Shown: positions 1 to 9,223, numbered from the stretch's first letter. The stretch: 44,600 bases of DNA from Streptomyces odonnellii (GCF_000981895.1 NZ_LATD01000287.1:1-44600); one strand, 5' to 3'. The notes: generated by a model from the sequence alone, not told the origin. Made by a program: numbers and translations.

Positions 1-52
1 CATAAGCCACACCCGGCCCTCCCGGGCCGCCTAACAACTTACGGAGAACGCC

Positions 53-424
53 ATGGCCATCGCCAAGCTCGGTACCGTCGTCCTGGACTGCCCCGACCCC
101 GTCGCGCTCGCCGGTTTCTACGCCCAGGTGCTGGGCGGCGAGATCGAGGAGGTCGAGGACGCCGGCGAGGAATGGGTGGAGCTGAACGGAACGGGCGGGA
201 CGACGCTCGCGTTCCAGCTCGCGCCCGGCTTCGTACCCCCGGCCTGGCCCTCGCCGAACGGCTCGCAGCAGTTCCATCTGGATCTGGACGTCACGAATCT
301 GGACGCGGCGGAGAAGGAGGTGCTGGCCCTCGGCGCGACCGTACTGGACGCGGCGGACCGTACGCGCACCTTCCGCGTCTACGCGGACCCCGCGGGACAC
401 CCCTTCTGCCTCTGCGCCGGCTGA
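53..424 (+). CDS. VOC (glyoxalase/bleomycin-resistance fold) protein
   Basis: A 123-residue protein of the vicinal oxygen chelate superfamily. The paired beta-alpha-beta-beta-beta modules are visible: the first opens with LGTVVLDCPDPVALAGFY, typical of actinobacterial glyoxalase-like proteins, and the second runs from FHLDLDVTNLDAAEKEV to YADPAGHPFCLC. That C-terminal DPAGHPFCL signature is the usual end of this subfamily. The length is normal. The ATG is preceded by GGAG at a good distance (about 43-46). The substrate cannot be read from the sequence; relatives include dioxygenases, glyoxalases and drug-binding proteins. It stands alone, followed by a repeat-bearing spacer, and converges on the dipeptidase gene. 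Confidence 0.85.
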   Translation: MAIAKLGTVVLDCPDPVALAGFYAQVLGGEIEEVEDAGEEWVELNGTGGTTLAFQLAPGFVPPAWPSPNGSQQFHLDLDVTNLDAAEKEVLALGATVLDAADRTRTFRVYADPAGHPFCLCAG

Positions 425-780
425 CGACCGGCTGACAATACGAGCCCGCCGAAGCCGCCCCGGTCACCCCGACCGCCCGGGGGTACGAACATGACCCGGG
501 CTGCCGTCGGTCCGCCTGGGGTGCGGACATGTCCGGGCTGCTGTCGTCGGCCCGGCGAGTGAGCCGAAGGGGCGCGGTCGGTGCCGAAAGGGAGAGCGCG
601 CGCAGGGTCGCGAGGTACGAGTGACCCGAGCACGGTCGACCGTCGGCGCCGACATGTAGCGCCCCGGAGGCGAACCGAGCCACAAAAAAAAAGGGGGGCG
701 CGAGCACGGTCGACCGTCGACAGGGGCTTGAGGCGCCCGGAGGCGAACCGAGCCCTCAAAAAAGGGGGGAACCGAGCCCG
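425..780. repeat. Intergenic spacer with duplicated palindrome/A-tract module
   Basis: No credible gene is seen in this 356-base spacer between convergent genes. It holds two copies of a composite module. Each starts with GAGCACGGTCGACCGTCG, which contains the perfect 12-bp palindrome ACGGTCGACCGT (632-643 and 706-717). Each then carries CCCGGAGGCGAACCGAGCC (663-681 and 736-754) followed by a run of A and a run of G (683-697 and 758-770). A third partial GAACCGAGCCC lies at 769-779, next to the dipeptidase stop codon. Function unknown. Confidence 0.8.
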
Positions 781-2073
781 TTAAAGAGCCCGCCCGCCGT
801 CCAGTTCCTCCAGCGTCGCCATCGACGGCCCCCGTTCCGACTGTGCCCCCCGTGCCGCCTCCTCCGCCCCACGCAGCGCGCGCACCGCGTTCTGCCACGT
901 CAGCTTGGCGAGATCCGCCGTGGACCACTTGCGGGAGAGGAGTTCCGCGATCAGGTTCGGGTAGCCCGAGACATCGTCCAGCCCGCGCGGGGTGAAGGCC
1001 GTACCGTCGAAGTCGCCGCCGATACCGATGTGGTCGATCCCCGCGCACGCGCGCATATGGTCCAAGTGGTCCGCGACCGTGGCCGCCGTGGCGACCGGGC
1101 GGGGGTTGGCCGCCTCGAAGGCCTCGTGGATCTTCATCGCCCCGGGCGTGGTGTCCAGCGGGTGCAGCCCGTGCGCCGCCATGTTCTCGTCCGCCGCGCG
1201 CGTCCAGTCGACCGCCGCGGGCAGGATGAACTTCGGTACGAAGGTGACCATCGCGACCCCGCCGTTGGCGGGCAGCGACTCCAGTACGTCGTCCGGGACA
1301 TTGCGCGGGTGGTCGCAGACCGCGCGCGCCGACGAGTGCGAGAAGATCACCGGCGCCTCGGTCACCGCGAGCGCGTCCCGCATCGTCGTGGCGGCGACAT
1401 GCGAGAGGTCGACCAGCATGCCGGTCCGGTTCATCTCGCGGACCACCTCGCGCCCGAAGGCGGAGAGCCCGCCCACGCCCGGGGCGTCGGTCGCCGAATC
1501 CGCCCACGCCACATTGTCGTTGTGGGTGAGGGTCATATAGCGGACCCCCAGAGTGTGGAGGGCGCGCAGGGTCGCGAGGGAGTTGTTGATCGAGTGGCCG
1601 CCCTCGGCGCCCATGAGCGAGGCGATCCTGCCGCCGCGCCGCGCGGCCTCCATGTCGTCGGCGGTCAGCGCGCGGACCAGTTCGCGCGGGTAGCGGTCGA
1701 GCAACTGGCCGACGACGTCGATCTGTTCGAGCGTCGCGCTGACCGCGTCGTCGCCGGCCTGGTCGGACCGTACGTACACGGACCAGAACTGGCCGCCCAC
1801 GCCGCCGCGCCGCAGCCGGGGGATGTCCGTGTGCAGTCGGGCGGACTGGTCGCGGGCGATGTCGAGCGCGTCCAGGTCGTAGCGGACCTGCTCGCGCAGC
1901 GCCCAGGGCAGATCGTTGTGGCCGTCGACCACGGGGTACTCGGAGAGCAGCGCGATCGCCTCGCCGAGGAACTCGGAAGACCGGTCGGCGGAAGGGGAAG
2001 CGGCGGTAGGGGGAGCGGCGGAAGAATCAGCGGAGGTGGGAGCGGGGGGCCGCGTGGCGTCCTGGGCGTTCAC
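781..2073 (-). CDS. Membrane-dipeptidase-like peptidase, family M19
   Basis: About 430 residues, similar to renal-type zinc dipeptidases (M19), which hydrolyse dipeptides including D-residue ones. Visible metal-binding and catalytic motifs are DGHND (His52/Asp54), the bridging Glu in [23 protein letters not shown] and GGDFDG, in the family order. The first 33 residues are Ala/Pro/Ser-rich and not conserved-looking; no signal peptide is seen, so it is probably cytoplasmic. I chose GTG at 2073 because GGAAGGTGA lies at correct spacing. An in-frame GTG at 2082 would overlap the purE stop as GTGA, but its Shine-Dalgarno would be too close. It is the last gene of the purK-purE-dipeptidase run. In S. 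coelicolor a dipeptidase also neighbours purE, as I recall. Confidence 0.88.
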   Translation of the reverse strand: MNAQDATRPPAPTSADSSAAPPTAASPSADRSSEFLGEAIALLSEYPVVDGHNDLPWALREQVRYDLDALDIARDQSARLHTDIPRLRRGGVGGQFWSVYVRSDQAGDDAVSATLEQIDVVGQLLDRYPRELVRALTADDMEAARRGGRIASLMGAEGGHSINNSLATLRALHTLGVRYMTLTHNDNVAWADSATDAPGVGGLSAFGREVVREMNRTGMLVDLSHVAATTMRDALAVTEAPVIFSHSSARAVCDHPRNVPDDVLESLPANGGVAMVTFVPKFILPAAVDWTRAADENMAAHGLHPLDTTPGAMKIHEAFEAANPRPVATAATVADHLDHMRACAGIDHIGIGGDFDGTAFTPRGLDDVSGYPNLIAELLSRKWSTADLAKLTWQNAVRALRGAEEAARGAQSERGPSMATLEELDGGRAL

Positions 2074-2078
2074 AGCCG

Positions 2079-2654
2079 TCACCTTCCGAATCCGAAGTGG
2101 TCCGCGCCCTCGGCCTTGGCGCGCAGCCGCTTTCCCTTCTCCGTCGCCTGATCGTTCAGGTCCTGCTGGAACTCCCGCATCCGGACCCGCAGTTCGGGGT
2201 CGTGGGCCGCGAGGATACGGGCGGCCAGCAGCCCCGCGTTCCGGGCGCCGCCCACCGAGACCGCCGCGACCGGCACCCCGGCCGGCATCTGCACGATGGA
2301 CAGCAGCGAGTCCATCCCGTCGAGGTACTTGAGCGGTACGGGAACGCCGATCACCGGCAGCGTGGTCACCGAGGCCAGCATGCCCGGCAGATGCGCCGCG
2401 CCGCCCGCGCCCGCGATGATCGCCTTCAGCCCGCGCCCGGCGGCCTCCTCGCCGTACGCGATCATCTCGCGCGGCATCCGGTGCGCGGAGACCACGTCGA
2501 CCTCGTACGGGATCTCGAACTCGTGCAGGGCCTTCGCGGCGGCCTCCATGACGGGCCAGTCGGAATCCGAGCCCATGACGACGCCGACGAGCGGCCCGGC
2601 CGGCGGTTCCACGGCCGGTCCCGGGTGCGGAGGTCCGGCGAGAGAAGAACTCAT
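2079..2654 (-). CDS. purE: N5-carboxyaminoimidazole ribonucleotide mutase (PurE class I)
   Basis: 191 residues. It converts N5-CAIR to 4-carboxy-5-aminoimidazole ribonucleotide in de novo purine synthesis. Signature motifs are [13 protein letters not shown] near residue 24, VVSAHRMP with the catalytic His58, and [12 protein letters not shown] with His88; the length is typical plus an approximately 20-residue Pro-rich N-terminal extension. The ATG overlaps the purK stop codon as ATGA, which fixes the start and implies translational coupling. PurK just upstream supplies its substrate. Confidence 0.95.
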   Translation of the reverse strand: MSSSLAGPPHPGPAVEPPAGPLVGVVMGSDSDWPVMEAAAKALHEFEIPYEVDVVSAHRMPREMIAYGEEAAGRGLKAIIAGAGGAAHLPGMLASVTTLPVIGVPVPLKYLDGMDSLLSIVQMPAGVPVAAVSVGGARNAGLLAARILAAHDPELRVRMREFQQDLNDQATEKGKRLRAKAEGADHFGFGR

Positions 2655-3802
2655 TCTGTGATCGTTCCTCGGAGGTAGCCGGCGGCGTGACGGGCGCGCT
2701 CCAGCACGTCGTCCAAGTCGTCGCCGTAGGTGTTGACATGACCCACCTTGCGGCCGGGCTTCACGTCCTTGCCATACATATGGATCTTCAACTGCGGGTC
2801 GCGGGCCATGCAGTGCAGATACGCGGCATACATGTCGGGGTAGTCGCCGCCGAGGACATTGCACATGACCGTCCAGGGCGCGCGCGGGCGCGGATCGCCG
2901 AGCGGCAGGTCGAGCACGGCCCGTACATGGTTGGCGAACTGCGAGGTGATCGCGCCGTCCTGGGTCCAGTGGCCCGAGTTGTGCGGGCGCATCGCGAGTT
3001 CGTTGACGAGGATGCCGGGTGTCCCGTCCTCGCCGCGCACCTCGAACAGTTCCACCGCGAGATGGCCGACGACCCCCAGCTCGGCGGCGAGCCGCAGCGC
3101 GAGCCGCTGGGCCTCGCCGGCCAGTTCGTCCGGCAGCCCGGGCGCGGGGGCGATGACCGTGTCGCACACGCCGTCGACCTGCCGCGACTCCACCACCGGA
3201 TAGGCCACGGCCTGTCCGTGCGGGGAGCGGACTATGTTCGCGGCCAGCTCCCGTACGAAGTCGACCTTCTCCTCGGCGAGCACCGGCACCCCGGCCCGGA
3301 ACGGCTGCTCGGCGTCGCTCTCCGACCGTACGAGCCAGACGCCCTTGCCGTCGTAGCCGCCGCGCACCGTCTTGACGACCACCGGGAAGCCGCCCACCTC
3401 GGCCGCGAAGGCAGCGACATCCGCGGGGTCGGCGACGATCCGGTGACGGGGGCAGGGAGCGCCGAGCTCGGTGAGGCGGGCGCGCATCACGCCCTTGTCC
3501 TGGGCGTGCACCAGCGCCTCGGAACCCGGTCGTACGGGGATGCCGTCCGCCTCCAGTGCCCGCAGATGCTCGATCGGGACATGTTCGTGATCGAAGGTGA
3601 TCACGTCACAATCGCGCGCGAAGTCACGCAGCGTGTCCAGATCGCGATGGTCGCCGATGACGACCTCGCTCACCACCTGGGCCGCGGAGTCCTGGGGGGT
3701 GTCACTGAGGAGCTTGAATCTGAGGCCGAGGGGGATGCCCGCCTCGTGGGTCATACGGGCGAGCTGACCGCCGCCGACCATGCCGACTACCGGGAACGTC
3801 AC
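2651..3802 (-). CDS. purK: 5-(carboxyamino)imidazole ribonucleotide synthase (PurK)
   Basis: 383 residues, an ATP-grasp ligase making N5-CAIR from AIR, bicarbonate and ATP. It begins [16 protein letters not shown], the PurK N-terminal nucleotide-binding turn. It then shows FDHEHVP, the ATP-grasp segment [26 protein letters not shown], and [14 protein letters not shown] near the C-terminal side. The GTG start at 3802 gives a protein beginning exactly at the family N-terminus; the frame stays open upstream but that part has no resemblance to PurK. It is first in the coupled run purK-purE-dipeptidase and divergent from the gtrA-like gene. Confidence 0.95.
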   Translation of the reverse strand: MTFPVVGMVGGGQLARMTHEAGIPLGLRFKLLSDTPQDSAAQVVSEVVIGDHRDLDTLRDFARDCDVITFDHEHVPIEHLRALEADGIPVRPGSEALVHAQDKGVMRARLTELGAPCPRHRIVADPADVAAFAAEVGGFPVVVKTVRGGYDGKGVWLVRSESDAEQPFRAGVPVLAEEKVDFVRELAANIVRSPHGQAVAYPVVESRQVDGVCDTVIAPAPGLPDELAGEAQRLALRLAAELGVVGHLAVELFEVRGEDGTPGILVNELAMRPHNSGHWTQDGAITSQFANHVRAVLDLPLGDPRPRAPWTVMCNVLGGDYPDMYAAYLHCMARDPQLKIHMYGKDVKPGRKVGHVNTYGDDLDDVLERARHAAGYLRGTITE

Positions 3803-3901
3803 GCACCCAGGGTATCCGCAGCCGGCGGAACCGGACCGCGAGCGCGTCCGCGGCCCCCGCGGCACCGCGCCGACGAGCCCGTTCGTCACCCGCTGCGAGC
3901 T

Positions 3902-3926
3902 GTTACGTACCGTCGCTTTACGTAAC
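3902..3926. promoter_or_regulatory. Inverted repeat between purK and gtrA-like gene
   Basis: GTTACGTA (3902-3909) and TACGTAAC (3919-3926) form a perfect 8-bp inverted repeat with a 9-base spacer, and CGTACSGTCGC occurs twice in the same stretch (3907-3917 and 3926-3936). It lies in the divergent promoter region of purK and the gtrA-like gene. It could be a regulator site; the protein that might bind it is unknown. Confidence 0.4.
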
Positions 3927-4007
3927 GTACGGTCGCTCAGGCGGCCGTGAGACGCGCTGGTTAGCATGGTCGGAACTGACGTCGACCGGACGGGGCTGAG
4001 CGGGCAT

Positions 4008-4547
4008 ATGAGCGAACGGGGCGCACTCCGCGTGCGACTGGACCGGCTCGTACGCGAGGTGGCCAAGTTCGGGGCGGTGGGCGGCGCGGGCCTGCTGGTC
4101 AATCTGCTGGTCTTCAATCTCGTACGGCACACGACCCAACTGCCGGTGGTACGGGCGAGTGTCCTGGCCACGATCGTGGCGATCGCCTTCAACTACGTGG
4201 GCTTCCGCTACTTCACGTACCGGGACCGTGACAAGAACCGCCGTACGAAGGAGCTTTCGCTCTTCCTGCTGTTCAGCGCGGCCGGTCTGGTGATCGAGAA
4301 CGGCGTGCTGTACACCGCGACATACGGATTCGGCTGGGACGGCCCGCTCCAGAGCAACGTGTTCAAGTTCCTGGGCATCGGTGTCGCCACGCTCTTCCGT
4401 TTCTGGTCGTACCGCACCTGGGTGTTCAGGACCCTGCCCGGTACGGAGCCGGCGGCGGCCACCGCGCAGACCCGGGCATCGGGGGCAACGCCCACGAGGT
4501 ATGTGCGCGCAAGGGACCGGGCACTGGCACGTCAGCGGCGGTCCTGA
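4008..4547 (+). CDS. GtrA-family membrane protein (polyprenyl-phosphate sugar flippase type)
   Basis: About 179 residues with four hydrophobic helices in the GtrA/DPMS arrangement: VAKFGAVGGAGLLVNLLVF, then AFNYVGFRYFTYRDRDKN, LFLLFSAAGLVIENGVLY and FKFLGIGVATLFRFWSYRTWVF. The Asn-Phe/Arg-Phe pair in the second helix and the RFWSYRTWVF ending are characteristic. Such proteins are thought to flip or present polyprenyl-linked sugars for cell-envelope glycans. The start is uncertain: ATG 4008 (MSERGALRV) resembles what I recall for relatives, while in-frame ATG 3966 adds 14 residues; neither has a strong ribosome-binding site. It converges on the sensor kinase gene with only 20 bases between the stop codons. 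Confidence 0.82.
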   Translation: MSERGALRVRLDRLVREVAKFGAVGGAGLLVNLLVFNLVRHTTQLPVVRASVLATIVAIAFNYVGFRYFTYRDRDKNRRTKELSLFLLFSAAGLVIENGVLYTATYGFGWDGPLQSNVFKFLGIGVATLFRFWSYRTWVFRTLPGTEPAAATAQTRASGATPTRYVRARDRALARQRRS

Positions 4548-4567
4548 CCCGGCGGACCCCGGCCGGC

Positions 4568-5842
4568 TCAGCGGACCGGGCGGTCCTGATCCTTCTGCGC
4601 CTTGCGCGTACCGGCCTCCCGGCTCAGGAACAGCGCGAAGACCGGCGGCTGCTGCTGGAGCAGTTCCAGCCGCCCGCCGTCCGCCTCGGCCAGATCGCGG
4701 GCCACGGCCAGCCCGATCCCGGTCGAGTTGCGCCCGCTGATGGTCCGCTCGAAAATACGCGCCCCGAGGTCGGCCGGTACGCCGGGGCCCTCGTCGGTCA
4801 CCTCGATCACGGCCTGGTTTCCGGTGACCCGGGTGCGCAGGGCGACCGTACCGCCGCCGTGCATCAGTGAGTTCTCGATCAGCGCGGCCAGCACCTGCGC
4901 CACCGCGCCCGGGGTGCCGACGGCCCGCATGCCCTGCCGGCCCGAGCAGACGATGGCGCGCCCGGCGCTGCGGTAGGCCGGGCGCCACTCCTCGATCTGC
5001 TGCTTGACGACCTCGTCGAGATCGAAGGCGACGGCCGAGCCGGTCCGCGGGTCGCGGGCATTGGTGAGCAGCCGCTCCACCACATCGGTCAGCCGCTCCA
5101 CCTGGGCCAGCGCGATCATCGCCTCCTCCTTCACGGTGTCCAGGTCATCGGTGGCGGAGATCTCCTCCAGCCGCATGGACAGCGCGGTCAGGGGCGTACG
5201 GAGCTGATGCGAGGCGTCCGCGGCGAGCCGCCGCTCGGCCGTGAGCATGCGGGCGATGCGCTCGGCGCTGGAGTCGAGGACATCGGCGACCCGGTCCAGC
5301 TCGGGCACCGCGTACCGCCGGTGTCTGGGGCGCGGGTCGCCCGAGCCGAGGCGCTCGGCGGTCTCCGCGAGATCGGTGAGCGGGGAGGCCAGCCTGTTGG
5401 CCTGCCGTACGGCGAGGAGGACGGCGGCGACGACGGCCAGCAGGGCGACCGCGCCGATGATCAGCAGGGTTCTGCCGACCTCTCGGGTGATGGCGGAGCG
5501 CGCCTCCTCGACGACGACGGTCTCGCCCTCCTCGCCCACGGCCCTGCCGCGGATGACACTGCCGGCGGGGCGCTCCCCGATCTCGACGGGGGCCCGCCCG
5601 GGGATCTCGATCCTGGCGTACCGGGTCGCGTCGATCTGCTCGGACAGGACCTTGGCGGAGATGCTGTCGCCGCCGAGAAGCCGGCTGTCGACGATGCTCA
5701 CCAGTCGCCCGGCCTCGTAGTTCACGCTCTCCTGGGCGCTGCTGCTGATCGTCCGGGTCTCGACGATGACGAGCGACACTCCGAAGACCGCGATGACCAC
5801 CAGGACGACGGCGAGCGTGGAGCTGATCAGACGACGGCGCAT
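4568..5842 (-). CDS. Two-component sensor histidine kinase
   Basis: 424 residues. The order is: membrane helix about 5-27, short extracytoplasmic sensor domain to about 122, second helix about 124-146, HAMP linker, then the HisKA box with ASHQLRTPLTAL (phospho-acceptor His212). The HATPase_c domain follows, with the N box LIENSLMHGGG (Asn324), DEGPGVP and GIGLAVARDLAEADGG. All residues needed for autophosphorylation are present. The ATG has GGAGGG at 7-base spacing. It lies 42 bases downstream of the response regulator gene, so the two are co-transcribed. The stimulus is unknown; the small extracytoplasmic domain suggests envelope or membrane sensing. Confidence 0.92.
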   Translation of the reverse strand: MRRRLISSTLAVVLVVIAVFGVSLVIVETRTISSSAQESVNYEAGRLVSIVDSRLLGGDSISAKVLSEQIDATRYARIEIPGRAPVEIGERPAGSVIRGRAVGEEGETVVVEEARSAITREVGRTLLIIGAVALLAVVAAVLLAVRQANRLASPLTDLAETAERLGSGDPRPRHRRYAVPELDRVADVLDSSAERIARMLTAERRLAADASHQLRTPLTALSMRLEEISATDDLDTVKEEAMIALAQVERLTDVVERLLTNARDPRTGSAVAFDLDEVVKQQIEEWRPAYRSAGRAIVCSGRQGMRAVGTPGAVAQVLAALIENSLMHGGGTVALRTRVTGNQAVIEVTDEGPGVPADLGARIFERTISGRNSTGIGLAVARDLAEADGGRLELLQQQPPVFALFLSREAGTRKAQKDQDRPVR

Positions 5843-5884
5843 GGTGCCCTCCGGGCGGGGTGGTGCGGTGACGGCCCGAAGGCG

Positions 5885-6562
5885 TCAGCTCTTCTCGAAA
5901 CGGAAGCCGACGCCCCGCACCGTGGCGATGTAGCGCGGATTCGCGGCATCGTCGCCGAGCTTCTTCCGCAGCCAGGAGATGTGCATGTCCAGGGTCTTGG
6001 TCGAGGACCACCAGGTGGTGTCCCAGACCTCACGCATGAGCTGGTCACGGGTGACGACCCGGCCGGCGTCCCGCACGAGGACCCGCAGCAGGTCGAACTC
6101 CTTGGCGGTGAGCTGGAGTTCCTCGTCGCCCATCCAGGCTCGGTGGGACTCGACATCGATCCGTACGCCATGGGTGGCGGGAGCGGGTACGGGGTCGGCG
6201 GCGCCGCGGCGGAGCAGCGCCCGTACCCGCGCGAGCAGTTCGGCGAGCCGGAACGGCTTGGTCACATAGTCGTCGGCCCCGGCGTCCAGGCCGACCACTG
6301 TGTCGACCTCGTCGGCGCGGGCGGTCAGCACCAGGATCGGTACGGCGTGGCCCTCGGCACGCAGTCTGCGGGCGACTTCGAGGCCGTCCATACCGGGCAG
6401 GCCCAGGTCGAGGACGACCAGATCGACACCGCCCTGGAGGCCGGCGTCCAGCGCGGTCGGGCCGTCTTCGCGGACCTCGACCTCGTAACCCTCCCGACGC
6501 AGGGCACGGGCCAGCGGCTCCGAGATGGAAGCGTCGTCCTCGGCGAGCAGTACACGGGTCAT
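5885..6562 (-). CDS. OmpR/PhoB-family response regulator
   Basis: 225 residues. The receiver domain (1-115) has the acidic pair Asp9/Asp10, the phospho-acceptor Asp52 in VVLDLGLPGMDG, Thr80 and Lys102 in VTKPF. The C-terminal winged helix contains LTAKEFDLLRVL, TRDQLMREVWDT and the ending RYIATVRGVGFRFE, the OmpR-type DNA-binding domain. It is the first gene of the pair with the adjacent kinase, its presumed partner. The 240 bases upstream are GC-rich with several GTACGG repeats, and no clear promoter was recognised there. Target genes cannot be inferred. Confidence 0.93.
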   Translation of the reverse strand: MTRVLLAEDDASISEPLARALRREGYEVEVREDGPTALDAGLQGGVDLVVLDLGLPGMDGLEVARRLRAEGHAVPILVLTARADEVDTVVGLDAGADDYVTKPFRLAELLARVRALLRRGAADPVPAPATHGVRIDVESHRAWMGDEELQLTAKEFDLLRVLVRDAGRVVTRDQLMREVWDTTWWSSTKTLDMHISWLRKKLGDDAANPRYIATVRGVGFRFEKS

Positions 6563-6802
6563 GGGGTGATGGTAGTCCGCGGAGGGCAGCCCCCGGGCCG
6601 CGTGTACCGAGCCGGCCAGGAACGATCCCGGTACGGGTCGGTGTACGGATCGCCGTACGGATCACTCGGCCCGGTGTCGGCCACGGCGCCGGCCCGGGCG
6701 GCGCGGCCGGGCCCGGGTGTGCACGTTCACATTCGCGTACGTGCCCTCACCGGGCCGTGTCCGGCACATCCCGTCCGGCGCGGTCCGGGCCGTATACGCG
6801 CG

Positions 6803-7258
6803 TCACGCCGGAGGCGCGGCCAGCTCCGCCCACACCGTCTTGCCCGCCGCGCCGGGAGTCCTCAGCACGCCCCAGTCCAGGCAGAGCCGCTGGACGATGA
6901 ACATGCCGTGCCCGCCGGGCCGTCCCGCGCGGTGCGGGGTACGGGGCGCCGGCTGTCCCGTACCGCGGTCGGTGACCTCCAGCCGCAGCACCTTGGCCGT
7001 ACAGCTCACCCGCAGCCCCTCGGGCCCCTCGGTGTGCAGACAGGCGTTGGTCACCAGCTCGGACACGACCAGCAGGACGTCCTCCGCCGCCGCCCGCCGG
7101 TCCGCGGTCGAGGCGGGGAGCCATCCCCAGTCGTGCAGCGCCTGGCGGGTGAAGTCGCGCGACAGCGGGACGACACCGCTGGCACCGAAGAGCGCGAGCG
7201 TCCGCTCCCGCGGCTCGGGGCCGAGGTCGCCCGGCTGAGGCTGCCGGGTGGTGCTCAT
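6803..7258 (-). CDS. Anti-sigma factor serine kinase, RsbW/SpoIIAB type (ArsI-like)
   Basis: 151 residues with a GHKL ATPase fold: N box SELVTNACLHTEG, then LEVTDRGTG, and a glycine-rich lid GRPGGHGMFIVQRL. This is the short, single-domain actinobacterial anti-sigma kinase. It would bind and hold the sigma factor, and inactivate the STAS antagonist by phosphorylation. The context (STAS gene next upstream on the same strand, SigB/F-type sigma factor divergent from that) matches the PrsI-ArsI-SigI partner-switching module described in S. coelicolor. The gene is separated from the STAS gene by 250 bases, so it may have its own promoter. Confidence 0.85.
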   Translation of the reverse strand: MSTTRQPQPGDLGPEPRERTLALFGASGVVPLSRDFTRQALHDWGWLPASTADRRAAAEDVLLVVSELVTNACLHTEGPEGLRVSCTAKVLRLEVTDRGTGQPAPRTPHRAGRPGGHGMFIVQRLCLDWGVLRTPGAAGKTVWAELAAPPA

Positions 7259-7311
7259 CAGCGCTTCACCTCACCGATTCACCAGTTCGCGAGTTCATCG
7301 ACACAGAACTT

Positions 7312-7354
7312 CATCCACACATCCGCGCATCTGCCACATCCACACATCCGCGCA
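7312..7354. repeat. 18-bp direct repeat upstream of the anti-sigma kinase
   Basis: CATCCACACATCCGCGCA occurs twice without mismatch, at 7312-7329 and 7337-7354, so the period is 25 bases. The repeats sit 54-96 bases upstream of the anti-sigma kinase start. The rest of the 7259-7508 gap shows no gene, only further short CATC/ACAGAG repeats. Confidence 0.7.
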
Positions 7355-7508
7355 GGACATCAGCACAGAGAGAAGTACATCACTACAGAGAGTGCGGGTT
7401 CCCGTGCGGCCTGCCCGGGATCTTCTGCCCGTCCGAATCGTGACAACACCCACTTCTCCCGTGAGAGAAAGGTGTCCGGTCGCGATGGACGGGAAGAAGG
7501 GCCCCGGC

Positions 7509-7877
7509 TCAGTCGGCCAGGGCGTCTTCGAGCGTGTCGTGCACGGTGAAAACGGCATCCGCGCCGGTGATCTCGAAGACCCGCGCCACGACGGGCAGCA
7601 TGCCGGCCAGATGAACCCCTCCCCCGGCGGCGTCCGCCTTCAGGCGGGCACCGAGCAGCACATTGAGTCCGGTGGAATCACAGAACTCCAGCTCAGAACA
7701 GTCGATGACCAGCCGCGCCCGGCCGCGCCCGAGGGCGTCGTCCAGGGGCGCCCGCAACAGCTCCGCCGTGTGGTGATCCAGCTCACCCGCCACGGCCACT
7801 ATCTCGCTCCGGCCCTCGGTCCTGACCTCGACGCGGAGCCGGCCCCGGTTCGTGCTGCCGACCGTCTGGCGGTCCAT
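7509..7877 (-). CDS. STAS-domain anti-sigma factor antagonist (PrsI-like)
   Basis: 122 residues with one STAS domain. Ser68 in the motif CDSTGLNVLL is the residue normally phosphorylated by the partner kinase; VAGELDHHTAELL and VIDCSELEFCD are the family's strands. Unphosphorylated protein would titrate the anti-sigma kinase and free the sigma factor. The ATG at 7877 has GAGGA at 6-base spacing; the frame stays open upstream but without a better start. It is divergent from the sigma factor gene, 248 bases apart, in a stretch that includes a notably AT-rich patch (about 8000-8030), unusual here and likely a promoter region. Confidence 0.88.
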   Translation of the reverse strand: MDRQTVGSTNRGRLRVEVRTEGRSEIVAVAGELDHHTAELLRAPLDDALGRGRARLVIDCSELEFCDSTGLNVLLGARLKADAAGGGVHLAGMLPVVARVFEITGADAVFTVHDTLEDALAD

Positions 7878-8125
7878 GCCCGTCCTCTTCGCCGTTGTCG
7901 GATGTGCCGGATGAGGGTCGCGGATGGGGTCTGTCACCTGCCATCGCCGATCGAACTTTACGCCTTTCATCCGGCCACCGGTACTCGAAGTCCCCCTCAA
8001 TACGGACAAATTAAGCAATTTACACTTGCAACGGCGGGAAGGAGCGGGTAGGGCTAGAAGGCCAGGAGAGACACACCCGACCGACCATCGGCGGCCCCCA
8101 CACGCCGAGAACGATGGAGGAGACC

Positions 8126-9124
8126 ATGTCACCCCGGCTCGACGCATCGCGTACCCCCCACGCGCCGTCGGCAGCGAAGCTCCCCGTACGACAGGCCACC
8201 GTGCGGCGGATCCCCGCGCAGCACGCCCCCGCGCCCGGACATCCGTCCACGGACACCGGTACGGCCACCGAGGATCCCGCCGGTCCGGAGAATCCGGCCG
8301 CTCCGGAGGATCCGGCCGGTCTGGAGGGCCTGCCCGAGATCCCGCCCTTCGACGAAGTCCGCGCCATGGACGCGCGGGCCCTGTCCAAGACCCTCTTCGC
8401 CCGGCTGGAATCCCTCGAAGAGGGCACCCACGAGTACGCGTACGTCCGCAACACCCTGGTCGAACTCAACGTCGCCCTGGTCAAGTTCGCCGCGGGCCGG
8501 TTCCGCGGCCGCAGCGAGCCGATGGAGGACATCGTCCAGGTCGGCACGATCGGGCTGATCAAGGCCATCGACCGGTTCGAGCTGAGCAGGGGCGTCGAGT
8601 TCCCCACCTTCGCGATGCCGACCATCGTCGGCGAGATCAAACGCTTCTTCCGCGACACCTCGTGGTCGGTGCGTGTGCCGCGCAGACTCCAGGAACTCCG
8701 GCTCGATCTGGCGCGGGCCGGCGACGAGCTGTCCCAGCGGCTGGACCGCGCTCCGACCGTCACCGAACTCGCCGACCGCCTCGGCATCTCGCACGAGGAG
8801 GCCGTCGAGGGCATGGCGGCGAGCAACGCGTACACCGCGAGTTCGCTCGACGCGCAGTCGGAGGAGCACGAGACCGAGGGCGCGCTCACCGACCGGATCG
8901 GCTACGAGGACCATGGCCTCGAAGGCATCGAGTACGTCGAGTCGCTGAAGCCGATGATCGCGTGCCTTCCGCAACGGGACCGTAAAATCCTCTCCCTCCG
9001 CTTTGTCGCCAATATGACCCAGTCGGAGATCGGTGAGGAACTGGGCATCTCGCAGATGCATGTGTCCCGGCTGCTCTCCCGCACCCTCACCAGGCTCAGA
9101 GAGGGCCTGACGCTGGAGGAGTAG
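8126..9124 (+). CDS. sigI: RNA polymerase sigma factor, SigB/SigF/SigG family (SigI-like)
   Basis: About 332 residues. An unconserved Ala/Pro-rich N-terminus (to about 75) includes a short repeat of GPENPAAPEDPAGLEG type. Region 2 has RGRSEPMEDIVQVGTIGLIKAIDRFE and FPTFAMPTIVGEIKRFFRD; region 3 has APTVTELADRLGISHEEAVEG; region 4 has QSEIGEELGISQMHVSRLLSRTL. Region 2.4 and 4.2 are complete. ATG 8126 is preferred over ATG 8114 because GGAGGAG lies just upstream of it. It pairs with the divergent STAS and anti-sigma genes. I assign sigI from this gene context and recalled synteny; another member of the same Streptomyces family is the alternative. Confidence 0.85.
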   Translation: MSPRLDASRTPHAPSAAKLPVRQATVRRIPAQHAPAPGHPSTDTGTATEDPAGPENPAAPEDPAGLEGLPEIPPFDEVRAMDARALSKTLFARLESLEEGTHEYAYVRNTLVELNVALVKFAAGRFRGRSEPMEDIVQVGTIGLIKAIDRFELSRGVEFPTFAMPTIVGEIKRFFRDTSWSVRVPRRLQELRLDLARAGDELSQRLDRAPTVTELADRLGISHEEAVEGMAASNAYTASSLDAQSEEHETEGALTDRIGYEDHGLEGIEYVESLKPMIACLPQRDRKILSLRFVANMTQSEIGEELGISQMHVSRLLSRTLTRLREGLTLEE

Positions 9125-9223
9125 CACCGGCGCCTGCCCGGGACCCCGCCCGCCGCTGCCCGGCGCCCCATTGACGGGGCGTCCGGTATGGGACACATTG
9201 AGCCCGGGGCAGGGGGGACCCGT

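Noticed and set aside
7900..8060. A SigB-type promoter (GNNT-N14-16-GGGTAC) between the STAS and sigma genes
   Set aside because: GTAT-N13-GAGTAC on the minus strand and GGGTAG on the plus strand are near matches only; neither fits consensus and spacing.
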